Source: Armigeres subalbatus (taxonomy: Eukaryota; Arthropoda; Insecta; Diptera; Culicidae). Taken from it: a DNA stretch of 64,000 bases. Below the pieces are notes generated by a model. That model saw only the letters and a list, made by a program, of their open reading frames with translations. It was not told where the DNA came from and did no database searches. The DNA is taken from assembly GCF_024139115.2 (NCBI RefSeq), contig NC_085141.1:66876675-66940674 (forward strand), given 5' to 3'. This document shows positions 10,629-20,801 of the stretch, in pieces; position 1 is the stretch's first letter, and each line of letters starts with the position of its first letter. The position numbers and the translations under genes were made by a program.

Positions 10629-12528
10629 AAAAGATATTTTAGTTACTAGATAAAGATTGTCGCTACTGTTCCCTTTGTTCTGCTGTCCGAAACATGTGTG
10701 GTACATACCTGTCAAATCGTATGGATTTTCCTTCTTTGACATTTAGCTCCCTTATCCTCGCCAGCAAAAGATCCCCATAAAACATTTGACAGATGGGAAA
10801 TTCCCAGGTACACCGACGAAGTCGGGTGCCGATGAAACCAACTGATTTTTCCACCGACGAAATCGGATGTCGACCAAGCTATCGACGAAGTCAACCATTT
10901 TTATCGCCGACAAAATCGGGTGTCGTAAAAATCAACCTTCAAAAATACCAACTAAATCGGGTGCCGACCAAATCATTTGAATGGCTAACCTATTTTGTCG
11001 GGTGACTCATAGACATAATTTATATCGACGTATCAATCGATAGATTAAGTACTGTTTATATAGACGATTTTATCGGGATAATAGTTGGCAGATTACATTT
11101 GACTAGCATATTATTATTCATGATTATGCAGTTGTTGTGATTATTGAAACAATATTATTAGAATTAGTCAAAAAGTGAATATATTCCATGTAAATTGTAA
11201 AGTTTAGTGCAAAACGATGACAAATATGTGTTTGTATTTATGTTTCTGTGAAGAAAGTATCGCAAAAAGTTTTCAGCACTTATCATTGACTCGCAACAAG
11301 TTTCGACGGCGAATCCTGTTTCTTGATGAAAATTGGTCGGAATATATATATATGGATTCGGAGGTTATGGTAATATGTAATACATCTTTTATATTATAAA
11401 AGTTTAAAATTTGGGTTTTCACTAGCGAAAACATGTGAAAAACTCTGGTCTATTTTGGGTCGTGCCTTTACTTGCTGCTCGCACCAGGCGGAATTCGACG
11501 AGGAATCCTATCCCATTGTTTCCTATGGTAAATTGGCCAGATCAGACTGCGAACCCTGAAGTAAAAAAGTCTGTTAGGTTATGGTGACTAAATGGAACAA
11601 TTTTCGAAGGCAGTCAACCTTCAAGCAGGAAAGTATTTATTGCGTATTCGTTTTAAAAGCATTTATAAACCAACTTTCATTTGCGTTCTTTTCTCGTCAG
11701 CCTATTTCCTCATGAGTGACAAACAGGGGCCCACGAAAACGACTCCCATACCCGGACCCAACACACGGCTTTTCGTCCTAACTGGTGGAAGGTGGGACCA
11801 AAGATTTCCCGTTTTAATTTTTACCTACGGTGCCTATTAGAATTTAGGATTAAAGCACCAATCTCAATGCCAGCGAAACGACGACGGAAACGGAGAATTT
11901 GACACAATAAATATGGCCTGTCAAATCTTGCCGTATCCATCGCCGTTCACTAAACTAATTCAATATATACATCGCTCGATTTAATAAAAATAAATCACCC
12001 TATTTCGTCGGATTATGTTTGTTTTCAGTTTAAAACATCCGATTCATAGCCTATTTTAGTTGAATAAAAACAACTGATTTCATCGGGAAACGTCTACTAT
12101 TCATTAGAATACATTTACTAATCGAGCAATTTAGTTGCTTTTAATCAGCCGATTTCGTCGGCTATATTTTATTCTTAAGCGGAATCAGTTTATTAATCAT
12201 GCGATTCTTCAGGTTTTCATCGACCGATTTCGTCGATGTAATTGATTTTTTGCGCTAGGCTATGTTAGCCGATTAATCAACCAACTAAATTTCTTCAAAT
12301 CTACTGATTTGGATGGCCGATTTAATATACTGTTTAATCGCTTAACGCCCCTGTTAAGCTCCCATAAGCGTCTGTGCAACAAACAACCGATTAGTCGGCT
12401 GCAAAGTAGGCCGATCCAGCCGACGAAAACCGACTAAATCTGGGGAAAAGTCGGTAGGATGTTTTATGGGGATGTTCCGGACAGCGACGACAGCGACAAT
12501 CTTTATCTAGTAACTAAAATATCTTTGG
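10629..12528. mobile_element. 1.9-kb foldback element with subterminal motif arrays
   Basis: Outer arms AAAGATATTTTAGTTACTAG (left) and CTAGTAACTAAAATATCTTT (right) are exact reverse complements and continue inward as GATAAAGATTGTCGCT. A second inverted pair, ATCCCCATAAAACAT and ATGTTTTATGGGGAT, lies at about 10770 and 12461. Between these and the centre, variants of CCGACGAAATCGGGTG occur about six times on the left and, inverted, about six times on the right. TCATCA flanks both sides (10623-10628 and 12529-12534), a possible 6-bp target duplication. No transposase frame was found. A degenerate copy of the palindrome seen at 18874-18991 sits inside at about 11868-11950. Confidence 0.65.
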
Positions 12529-13195
12529 TCATCAGCCCGCATAATCAAAAACGATCTGCGGTATTGTTGCTATTGTTCAGATAGAATAAGTATTATTGTT
12601 ACTATTTATATTGCTGTTGGTTTACAATCTTATTGTATGTTGACCTCAAACCAACATCATGCAACATCTTTAATCTACGGTACCATATGCAATAATTTAA
12701 AAGATTCTTTATGGTTCATCATTTTCAAAAACAATGATAAACACCAGAGTCTATTATATAGAGTTACGCAAAGAGGATCTTTCTGATGGGCCAAACACAA
12801 TTGATACGTTTGCGTGCGTTTTGACAGTTTTCCCATGGGAAAACTGTCAAACGCACGCAAACGTATCCATTGTGTTTGGCCCATTACACTTATTCTGAAT
12901 GATGCTCTTGTTATTATGTTGCCAACTTTCACTTTTGTTCAACCCTTCAAGTGACTTCACGGGAGCGTTCACTTCTAAAGCTTTTTAATTCGATAACATA
13001 GTCACCCACAAAGTGCAAACACGTGAGTTTCTTGTTGCTACTTTATTGGGGAATGTATTGATGTTTTTTGAAGTTGTTTCTAGATCACATCTAATACATT
13101 TCAATTTATGCGTTTTAATTCGCCATAATAATCATTAGGCGATAACAATACTTCCGCCTCACCAACAAGCATTTGTTTTGTGTTTGCTCGATAGG
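12529..13195. other. Intergenic stretch holding one palindromic MITE
   Basis: The palindrome at 12788-12882 has arms GGGCCAAACACAATTGATAC and GTATCCATTGTGTTTGGCCC around a core TGCGTGCGTTTTGACAGTTTT that is shared with the MITE at 20181-20278, although the outer ends differ. Nothing else is recognised in this stretch. Confidence 0.6.
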
Positions 13196-13766
13196 TACCC
13201 AAGTAACCATGGAGCTATATATGCTTGCAGATAATACAGCCATTAAAGTTGACTTAAAGTGGAAAAAGGCCCTTTTACGACCGAGATAATGCTTTATTAC
13301 TTTGACATTTTTTTGTTAAATATCTTGGCTGTGCATATGCACAGCCAAGATATTTAACAAAAAAATGGTTTTCGTACGGCCGAGTTGCCGAATAATATGC
13401 AATTAATTGTAATCAAGTGTCGGTCTTTCACCGTCATTAGTCGTCTGAGTACACGCGACCGCTTACGTTAAGGCAATCAAACTCATCAAATGCTTTAGCC
13501 AAGCAAGCCTTTGGCACAGCAGAGTGCGATTGAATTCGCATTCTATACCGTCCCGCCCAGACAGTTACTGGGGGCATGGAGTGCGATCCTCTCGTTTAAT
13601 AAACAATGTGCACTCGCTTGGCTGTGGGTATACAATAGTAAAGCACATGTGGAGATTGGACAAATCAAGCATCCGAAAGATATTCAATTTGCAAAAAAGA
13701 GAGCTAACCGCGGTGGAGGTTGGTACTCGGATTCTGATGGCTTTTCCGCAAACGTGACCTTTAAGT

Positions 13767-13839
13767 GGTCTTGTTGTGTAGGGGTTATCACGCCTATCTA
13801 GAGAGTAGGAGGTTGAGGGTTCGAGTCCCTCCAAGACAC
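13767..13839 (+). tRNA. tRNA-like sequence, probably a SINE head or pseudogene
   Basis: The 73 nt fold as a tRNA. Acceptor strands are GGTCTTG and CAAGACA (first pair mismatched), the D arm is GTG/CAC, the anticodon stem CCTAT/GTAGG carries loop CTAGAGA (anticodon AGA), and the T arm GAGGG-TTCGAGT-CCCTC is perfect. An intact B box (GGTTCGAGTCC) and an A-box-like TGTAGGGGTTA are present. AGA would read a serine codon, but serine tRNAs need a long variable arm and this one has five nucleotides. I therefore take it as a tRNA-derived relic inside the 13309-14184 insertion rather than a working gene. Confidence 0.45.
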
Positions 13840-13888
13840 GTGGATTCTTTTTCGCAAATTTCATATCAATTTGTCTATTTCGAAACAT

Positions 13889-14097
13889 ACACACTTAAAA
13901 TAAATCGCCGAATTCGGTAAAATTTTACCGAAATCTCAACAGCAGAACTGTTCGGTAAATAATTCAACTGATTTTCGGTGATTTTGACAGTTGAGCAATG
14001 GAAAAAATTACAAAAAATCTGTAAAATAAATTACCGAACAGTTCTGCTGTTGAGATTTCGGTAAAATTTACCGAATACGGTGAAGTGAGTTAAGTGT
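13889..14097. mobile_element. Palindromic MITE rich in TCGGTAAAATTTTACCGA
   Basis: The arms carry TTCGGTAAAATTTTACCGAA, CTCAACAGCAGAACTGTTCG and the reverse, with outer ends ACACTTAAA and TTAAGTGT. It is a near-complete palindrome around a short AT-rich centre. No coding. Confidence 0.75.
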
Positions 14098-14432
14098 GTA
14101 TGCTGTGCATATGCACAGCCAAGATATTTAACAAAAAAAATGGTTTTCGTACGGCCGAGTTGCCGAATAATATGCAATTAATTGTACTTTGACATGTTGA
14201 AATAAAACATAAGTAATGCATCGCTGCATTTGTAATGCTGAACTAGTGTATCGTTGCTTGACAGTTAATGAATAAATGCATCTTTACATCGTTAAAACTG
14301 ATCTAATGCAATTAGCATTTGATTGGCTGATCTGTGATAGATTACCTGCATCAATTAATGCTTGGTGGTTACTTGGGTAGACAGTTTGACAGTTCAATAG
14401 GTAGATTTGGCTTCACTCTTTGCGCAACTCTA

Positions 14433-14672
14433 TATATCAAGACAAAATTTTCAAAACGACTTTCTGCTTTTGTAAACAAAGATTCAAACGACGATTTGAC
14501 GAATCTGATAGCTCTCCCACGCAAACCAACACCATCAACAGGTAGCGGAATCCTTCACCTACCTATCGATGGTGTTGGTTTGCGTGGGAGAGCTATCAGA
14601 TTCGTCAAATCGTCGTTTGAATCTTTGTTTACAAAAGCAGATAAATCGTTTTGACAATTTTGTCTTGATATA
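14433..14672. mobile_element. Near-perfect long-hairpin MITE
   Basis: Two arms of about 105 nt (14433-14538 and 14568-14672) are almost exact reverse complements, starting TATATCAAGACAAAATT and ending AATTTTGTCTTGATATA, with a 29-nt loop. They share the inner run CTCTCCCACGCAAACCAACA. The low divergence implies a recent copy. Open frames across it are palindrome shadows. Confidence 0.8.
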
Positions 14673-15266
14673 ATAGACTCTGATAAACACCTGCAAATTC
14701 CCCATAACCTTGTTCATAACTGGTATGGTAACATCGCGACATACAGCCGCAGACAGACGTTCAAGTTCGACTCACTAAGACTACGTTCAGACTGCTGATA
14801 TAGCTACTTGATAAAGGGAATCTTGACATGAGATGTCATATGCATTATTTACAGAAAAAATAAGGTATGTGAACTTTGATGTCAAGCTACTCTATATCAA
14901 GTGATATAGCTTGTAGTCTGGATGGCGTGTAACTTGTGTAAAAAACATAGCCGTCGGATTGCCAAGTAGCAATAAGCGAAGAGAAGGCGCCACATGTCAA
15001 AACGGCAAACCCGGCCAACGTTATTTGCCGTTTTGTTTTGATTTTTGATTTCGTCAAAATCCGAGTCAAAATCTTTTAGTTTCTTGATCGGATCTACTCG
15101 ATGGGACTCTTAATAAAAATGCATGATCACGCACACACGCGCTGTTGAAAAATGAATCGAAAAATGCTCAGCACGCCAGAGATTTGTTACTCAGGAAGGG
15201 TTATTTTTGATTTTTAAATCCTTTTCCATGTCCTACTTGACTGGATTATTCGCTCGATTATTCGTT
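14673..15266. other. AT-rich spacer with a weak inverted repeat
   Basis: A loose inverted pair (CTGATATAGCTACTTGATA near 14789 and TATCAAGTGATATAGCTTG near 14895) suggests a worn MITE. Nothing else is recognised. Confidence 0.4.
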
Positions 15267-15559
15267 CCCAAGTAACCACCAAGCATTAATTGATGCAGGT
15301 AATCAATCACAGATCAGCAAATCAAATGCTAATTGCATTAGATCAGTTTTAACGATGTAAAGATGCATTTATTCATTAACTGTCAAGCAACGATACACTA
15401 GTTCAGCATTACAAATGCAGCGATGCATTACTTATGTTTTATTTCAACTTGTCAAAGTAATAAAGCATTATCTCGGTCGTAAAAGGGCCTTTTTCCACTT
15501 TCAGTCAACTTTAATGGCTGTATTATCTGCAAGCATATATAGCTCCATGATTACTTGGG
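15267..15559 (-). mobile_element. CCCAAGTAACCA MITE, copy 2 (intact, inverted)
   Basis: This 293-nt copy lies in the opposite orientation to copies 1 and 3. It has the same ends and the internal landmarks GATGTAAAGATGCATTTATT and AAGCATTATCTCGGTCG. It lacks the insertions seen in the other two copies and so shows the family's unbroken form. Confidence 0.8.
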
Positions 15560-15692
15560 TTGGTTTTGCAATGGAAAAAATCTACGATTTTCGGTCCAGG
15601 CTCATGTTTTGAATCAAAATCGCTAAAAAACACGCATATGAAAGGATCTAGGTAAAAGAGCCAACGCGAAAGTTCCGAAAAGATGGTAACAG

Positions 15693-15945
15693 CACAGACA
15701 AACAGACATAACACTCATAAAATTTCCATCGTTCACTGATTTACTGGTTAATTTAAAAAATCATTAGTTGGCCAATCGACCATTCGTGGCGCGCGCATCG
15801 GATTTGCTCGAGTTTGACGTTTGCTCACTACCGCCATCTGGTTCGTGATTTGCCCAACTAACTTAAATCAACAGATGTCGTTAGTGTTTGCACGACGATG
15901 TTTTTGACGAGCAAGTGTTCAATGTGTTATGTCTGTTTGTCTGTG
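15693..15945. mobile_element. MITE with CACAGACAAACAGACATAAC ends, 7-bp duplication
   Basis: Ends CACAGACAAACAGACATAAC and GTTATGTCTGTTTGTCTGTG are exact reverse complements. GTAACAG flanks both sides (15686-15692 and 15946-15952). It is the same family as 35517-35778 and the fragment at 1557. No coding capacity. Confidence 0.85.
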
Positions 15946-16036
15946 GTAACAGCATACACGCAGCTTCACAATTTCTTTACTATATCATGGTAAGAACTGG
16001 AAGTAAAGCGATTCGCTTAGCTACATTGTTAAAGTC

Positions 16037-16170
16037 GATTGTAATAGCCTATTCAGATTACGCCATTAATGACATAATAATTGGCGTTTCAGGGTAAATA
16101 CGCTTTATGATGTCATTATTTACGTAATATTCCATACATTTTGCGCTGTCAAAAGATACCCACTAAAAAT
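16037..16170. repeat. Left terminal repeat of the 16.2-19.0 kb repeat family
   Basis: AATAGCCTATTCAGATTA here is the reverse complement of AATCTGAATAGGCTAT found at the right ends of both tandem units (near 17757 and 19017). The repeated unit is therefore probably a transposon with terminal inverted repeats, and its second copy lacks this left end. Confidence 0.5.
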
Positions 16171-17776
16171 AATTTATTACGAACAATTATTACGAGAGAG
16201 CTTTCGTTCTAACTGGAATGCAGGGAGAAATTCAACAAAACAAAACTGACAAGCGTCACGCTCTCTTTGCCAGAGAGAAAATTCTCTCTGTTTTCATTTC
16301 GTTTCGTAGTTGACAGTCATGCTCTTTCTGTCGCAGCAGGGTCGAATGCATGTTAGATGGAAATCTTCTGAGCGCTGAAGAATAACTCGGATTGTGATGG
16401 TTTTGTGGGAAGCATTTTATATGATGAAAAATAATGATGATAATTATTTATTCTCCACTTATTCAACATGAATTGTTTAAAAAACAGATGCTCTCTAGAA
16501 TTAACATGAAGTATTTAACTTAAACCTAGATTTAATAGAACAAATCGAATAAATTTTCAAAGTTCAAGGGCCAATGCGTAAGACAATTTTAAACGTAGGA
16601 ATGATTGTAAAACGAATATATTTGATGAATAAACATGATTTCATAAACCGTCTAAGACGAATTAAGTACTGTCCATTTAATTCCACCAGTTAATTTTCGT
16701 TATCTTTGCAGATACGTATTTCGACCACAACTGTGTGGTCGTCTTCAGTGTCTTGTACTTGACTCGACTTGTCGACTTGTCGAGTCAAGTACAAGACACT
16801 GAAGACGACCACACAGTTGTGGTCGAAATACGTATCTGCAAAGATAACGAAAATTAACTGGTGGAATTAAATGGACAGTACTTAATTCGTCTTAGACGGT
16901 TTAATACATTCCACTAAACGAGCTTAATATATTTTTCTGAAAATGATTTCATAAATTGTTTCAATTCTGCTCCTTGAATGGCTTAATATACTTTGGATTT
17001 CAACATTTTTCACGTGGGACAACTGTACGATTTAAATGGGATGTATATATAAAGTAGAATAACCTTAAATAAAACATGGATTGGTTGTGCATTAATTCAT
17101 CCAAAATCCAGTTTAAATTATATCACATTCACACGATTCGATTTTGTTAGAAGCTGTATCATTGATTGTCGAGTAGAACGCAATGGTTCAGTTTCCATTT
17201 TTGAAAAAAAAAAAAATAATTAGATTGCTGAGTTGCCCTTCATACATGGAGATACTGGTGGAAATACATTTTAGTTCGATAATATTTCTTGAAAATTGGT
17301 CCAATCGTCCTTTTTTTATTTATTTGTGAGAATTCCCAAAAGTATCTAAATTTTTCTATCAAATCTCCGTTCGATCATAGTACAGAATCAAAATAATTTT
17401 TAAACTTAAAAATAAATTGAGGAATAGTCTGATTCCCCGAATAACGGCGCACCCAACTAATGAATGTAGCTTCGCTCATTATCCTTAATGAGAGCTTCAA
17501 ATATTCTTCTAAAATCGCTTTTCATATTTTTTTTTTATATTTTTTTTCGTAGAAACTTTGTTCAGAAAAAAATATTCGATTGTCGCCACACAAATGCTTG
17601 ATTTCGCAAATTAAATTTTAAAACTCTCCTTGAATTCAACCCTGTATTAGCGTGCAAATGAGGAAACATAGAAACGTCAAGATATATTATCTTGCTGCAG
17701 TCTGAACACCTCGTAATAATTGGATACCCTCTCACTTAACAAAGTCATAAATAGCCCAATCTGAATAGGCTATAAA
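16171..17776. repeat. Tandem unit 1 of a 1.2-1.6 kb duplicated non-coding element
   Basis: This unit matches 17790-19036 over nearly its full length, from AATTTATTACGAACAATTAT to AATCTGAATAGGCTATAAA, with few substitutions. Unit 1 alone holds the Penelope terminal-repeat palindrome at 16648-16942 and a segment of about 150 nt (around 17569-17724) missing from unit 2. No protein frame is conserved between the units. Confidence 0.85.
16648..16942. mobile_element. Palindromic Penelope-type terminal repeat insertion
   Basis: Two inverted copies of the Penelope terminal repeat meet at the GTCGACTTGTCGAGTC centre near 16771; each carries ATACGTAT, CTGAAGACGACC and GGTCGAAA blocks. ATGATTTCATAAA at 16635-16647 and 16943-16955 is a 13-bp target duplication, since unit 2 (18254-18266) has the site once and empty. 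There is no reverse transcriptase, so it is a head-to-head end remnant or a non-autonomous copy. Confidence 0.75.
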
Positions 17777-17789
17777 AAGAGTCACAAAG

Positions 17790-19036
17790 AATTTATTACG
17801 AACAATTATTACGAGAGAGCTTTCGTTCTAACTGGGATGCAGGGAGAAATTCAACAAAACAAAACTGACAAGCGTCACGCTCTCTTTGCCAGAGAGAAAA
17901 TTCTCTCTGTTTTCATTTCGTTTCGTAGTTGACAGTCATGCTCTTTTTGTTGCAGCAGGGTCGAATGCATGTTAGATGGAAATCTTCTGAGCGCTGAAGA
18001 ATAACTCGGATTGTGATGGTTTTGTGGAAAGCATTTTATATGATGAAAAATAATGATGATAATTATTTATTCTCCACTTATTCAAAATGAATTGTTTAAA
18101 AAACAGATGCTCTCTAGAATTAACATGAAGTATTTAACTTACACCTAGATTTAATAGAACAAATCGAATAAATTTTCAAAGTTCAAGGGCCAATGCGGAA
18201 GACAATTTAAAACGTAGGAATGGTTGTAAAACGAATATATTTGATGAATAAACATGATTTCATAAATTGTTTCAATTCTGCTCCTTGAATGGCTTAATAT
18301 ACTTTGGATTTCAATATTTTTCACGTGGGACAACTGTACGATTTGAATGGGATGTATATATAAAGTAGAATAACCTTAAATAAAACATGGATTGGTAATG
18401 CATTAATTCATCCAAAATCCAGTTTAAATTATATCACATTCACACGATTCGATTTTGTTAGAAGCTGTATCATTGATTGTCGAGTAGAACGCAATGGTTC
18501 AGTTTCCATTAAAAAAAAAAAATGCTGAGTTGCCCTTCATACATGGAGATACTGGTAGAAATACATTTTAGTTCGATAATATTTCTTGAAAATTGGTCCA
18601 ATCGTCCTTTTTTATTTATTTGTAAGAATTCCCAGAAGTATCTAAATTTTTCTATCAAATCTCCGTTCAATCATAGTACAGAATCAAAAAACTTTTTAAA
18701 CTTAAAAATAAATTGAGGAATAGTCTGATTCCCCGAAGAACGGCGCACCCAACTAATGAATGTAGCTTCGCTCATTATCCTTAATGAGAGCTTCAAATAT
18801 TCTTCGAAAATCTCTTTTCATATTTTTTTTTACATTTTTTTTCGTAGAAACTTTGTTCAGAGATACCCTCTCAAGCCCCAAACGCAATACAACGGAACGG
18901 CGACGGAAATGGCAAATTTGACAGAAAATATATGGGCTAACTGTCAAATTTTCCGTTTCCGTCGCCGTTCCGTTGTATTGCGTTTGGGGCTTCACTTAAC
19001 AAAGTCATAAATAGCCCAATCTGAATAGGCTATAAA
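17790..19036. repeat. Tandem unit 2 of the duplicated element
   Basis: Copy of 16171-17776 without the Penelope palindrome. It holds a different insertion, the 118-nt palindrome at 18874-18991, absent from unit 1. The pair thus dates both insertions after the duplication. Confidence 0.85.
18874..18991. mobile_element. 118-nt palindromic MITE with TCA duplication
   Basis: Ends AGCCCCAAACGCAATACAAC and GTTGTATTGCGTTTGGGGCT are exact reverse complements. TCA stands at 18871-18873 and 18992-18994, while unit 1 has a single TCA at 17732-17734 in the same context. A 3-bp duplication is typical of PIF/Harbinger-type transposases. Related, more worn copies lie near 11868-11950 and 48018-48113. Confidence 0.85.
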
Positions 19037-19427
19037 GTCATTCAGATAAAAATGATTTTTGCGGCCGTGCAGGAGATCTTTGTTGAGTGTTTCTGTTTTG
19101 CTTCCATCGTTCGGTGGGTGGCAAACATGGGTGAGATAGAAGGCGATATGGCAAAACGTCAGTTTTCATGTAGCAATAAGTTGTGTAGGCGGCGCTAGCG
19201 TGCTATGCAATTCCAACGTATTTAGATTTGAAAATTTACACAAGAAAATCGAATTCAAATGTATGAGCTTAAACGTTTGTCTGCGATACAGCTAGTAAAA
19301 TATTAGCTGTACGGTTCGTCGCCTTTTTCTTTTATATCATGCTACCATTTATGTATAACAACCCATATTGCTTTATCAAAAATATGAATTATATCTCGAA
19401 AAAAATGTTCTGAAAATGCCCCTTTGT

Positions 19428-19934
19428 ATACTGTAACTGGCAGACGTTGTCCTGCATAGTAGGCGAAAAAGGGCGCTGTAAACTTTCCATGCAAAATTTC
19501 CATACGAAACTAAATTTAAGTTTTTCATGAGTTTCTCAACTTTACTCGTAATTTTCAAATAAGGAAATATCATATAAACCCGTCGGAAACAATAACGAAC
19601 ATAATAAGAAAATCCATTCAGCCGTTTTCGAGTTATGCGGATACGAACACAGACCATTTCATTTTTATTATTATACTAGTCGACCCGGCAGACGTTGTCC
19701 TGCATAGTAGGCGAAAATGCGCGTTCCGCACTGCCCATGCGAAATTTCTATACGATTCTCAATTTTAATGTTTTGCCATTTACTTGACTTTAGTCGTAAT
19801 TTTGCATAGGGAAATATTATAAAAACCCGTCGGAAACCGTAACGAACATATCCGCTGAAGGAATGAAGAAAATCCATCCAGCCGTTTTTGAGTTAAGCGG
19901 ACGAACACAGACCATTTCATTTTTATTATATAGA
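19428..19934. repeat. Tandem pair of ~250-nt units with retroposon-like tails
   Basis: GGCAGACGTTGTCCTGCATA occurs at about 19438 and 19686; each unit continues through ACCCGTCGGAAAC and ends ACAGACCATTTCATTTTTAT. The repeated end with short TATTA-type tails suggests the 3' end of a retroposon inserted or duplicated in tandem. The open frames on the minus strand match each other, not a known protein. Confidence 0.6.
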
Positions 19935-19956
19935 TTATCAATTCAGTGCAAAACCG

Positions 19957-20122
19957 AATTTTAGCCGCTAACGAAGTTGGATTTTTCTCACAATTCATAC
20001 GTTGAACCTAACTTCGGAAGTGGTGCGCTGTTTTCATTTGGTGATGTGCTATACAGCGCACCACTTCCAAAATTAACGAATGGATTGTGAGAAAAATCCA
20101 ATTTCGATAGCGGCTATAATTT
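19957..20122. mobile_element. Inverted-repeat MITE
   Basis: The arms TTGGATTTTTCTCACAATTC and TTGTGAGAAAAATCCAATTT, plus inner AGTGGTGCGCTGT and ACAGCGCACCACT, form a long hairpin with outer AATTTTAGCCGCTA and TAGCGGCTATAATTT. It abuts the CCCAAGTAACCA MITE copy 3. Confidence 0.7.
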
Positions 20123-20123
20123 G

Positions 20124-20515
20124 CCCAAGTAACCATGGAGCTATATGCCTGCAAATAATACAGCCATTAAAGTTGACTTAAGAGCTGAGCAGAATGGATA
20201 CGTTTGCGTGCGTTTTGACAGTTTTGCTATGGAAAAACTGTCAAAACGCACGCAAACGTATCCATTCTGCTCCACTCTTTAAAGTGGAAAAAGGCCCTTT
20301 TACGACAGAAATAATGCTTCATTACTTTGACATGTTGAAGTAAAACATAAGTAATGCATCGCTGCATTCGAAACGCTGAACTAGTGTATCGTTGCTTGAC
20401 AGTTGATGAATAAATGCATCTTTACATCGTTAAAACTGATCTATTGCAATTAGAATTTAATATGCTGGTCTGTGATTGATTACATGCATTCATTAATGCT
20501 TGGTGGTTACTTGGG
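20124..20515 (+). mobile_element. CCCAAGTAACCA MITE, copy 3, with a nested MITE
   Basis: Same ends and order as copies 1 and 2. It is longer only because of the 98-nt palindrome nested at 20181-20278. Confidence 0.8.
20181..20278. mobile_element. 98-nt palindromic MITE with TTA duplication
   Basis: Outer ends AGAGCTGAGCAGAATGG and CCATTCTGCTCCACTCT enclose a core GCGTGCGTTTTGACAGTTTT and its reverse. TTA flanks it at 20178-20180 and 20279-20281; copies 1 and 2 of the host MITE carry the single, empty site. The core matches that of the palindrome at 12788-12882. Confidence 0.8.
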
Positions 20516-20565
20516 TGGTTTTCTACTGAATTTATAATACTTAACCGCCCAATACCTCGCAATAC

Positions 20566-20801
20566 CCATCCAGCTTTCCACGCTCGGTAATGGCGGCTTG
20601 TCGGTATGTAAAAATCAATCGGTTACTGTACTTTTTGACACTAGCTGGAGGAAAACTCACTGGCGAAAAGGCCTTTTTTCCCTTCCCCTCACCAAGGAAC
20701 GCCAGTGGGCTTTCCTCCAGCTAGTGTCAAACAGTACAGTGACCGATTGATTTTTACACACCGACAAGCCGCCATTACCAAGCGTAGAAAGCTGGATATG
20801 G
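20566..20801. mobile_element. Palindromic MITE
   Basis: Arms of about 100 nt include GGTAATGGCGGCTTGTCGGT and ACCGACAAGCCGCCATTACC (one end lies near 20590) and CTAGCTGGAGGAAA with TTTCCTCCAGCTAG nearer the centre. Outer ends CCCATCCAGC and GCTGGATATGG are imperfect. Confidence 0.75.

Larger units (their letters stand above)
13309..14184. mobile_element. 876-nt composite insertion with 11-bp target duplication
   Basis: TACTTTGACAT occurs at 13298-13308 and again at 14185-14195 but only once in the uninterrupted relatives, so this is a target duplication. Inside, an 80-nt segment (13331-13412) containing ACAGCCAAGATATTTAACAA and CGTACGGCCGAGTTGCCG recurs directly at 14101-14184. Also inside are a hairpin at 13303-13366, a tRNA-like 73-mer (13767-13839) and a palindromic MITE (13889-14097). 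The long duplication and tRNA-like head suggest retroposition, but the structure is composite. Confidence 0.55.
13198..14377 (+). mobile_element. CCCAAGTAACCA MITE, copy 1, split by an insertion
   Basis: Ends CCCAAGTAACCA and TGGTTACTTGGG are reverse complements, flanked by TA at 13196-13197 and 14378-14379. The two halves (13198-13308 and 14185-14377) match the uninterrupted copies at 15267-15559 (inverted) and 20124-20515. An 876-nt insertion at 13309-14184 separates them. Confidence 0.8.

Noticed and set aside
13767..13839. A working serine tRNA gene
   Set aside because: The anticodon would be AGA but the long variable arm of serine tRNAs is missing and the first acceptor pair is mismatched.
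13511..13894. Overlapping open frames on both strands
   Set aside because: They overlap the tRNA-like sequence and the composite insertion and show no domain.
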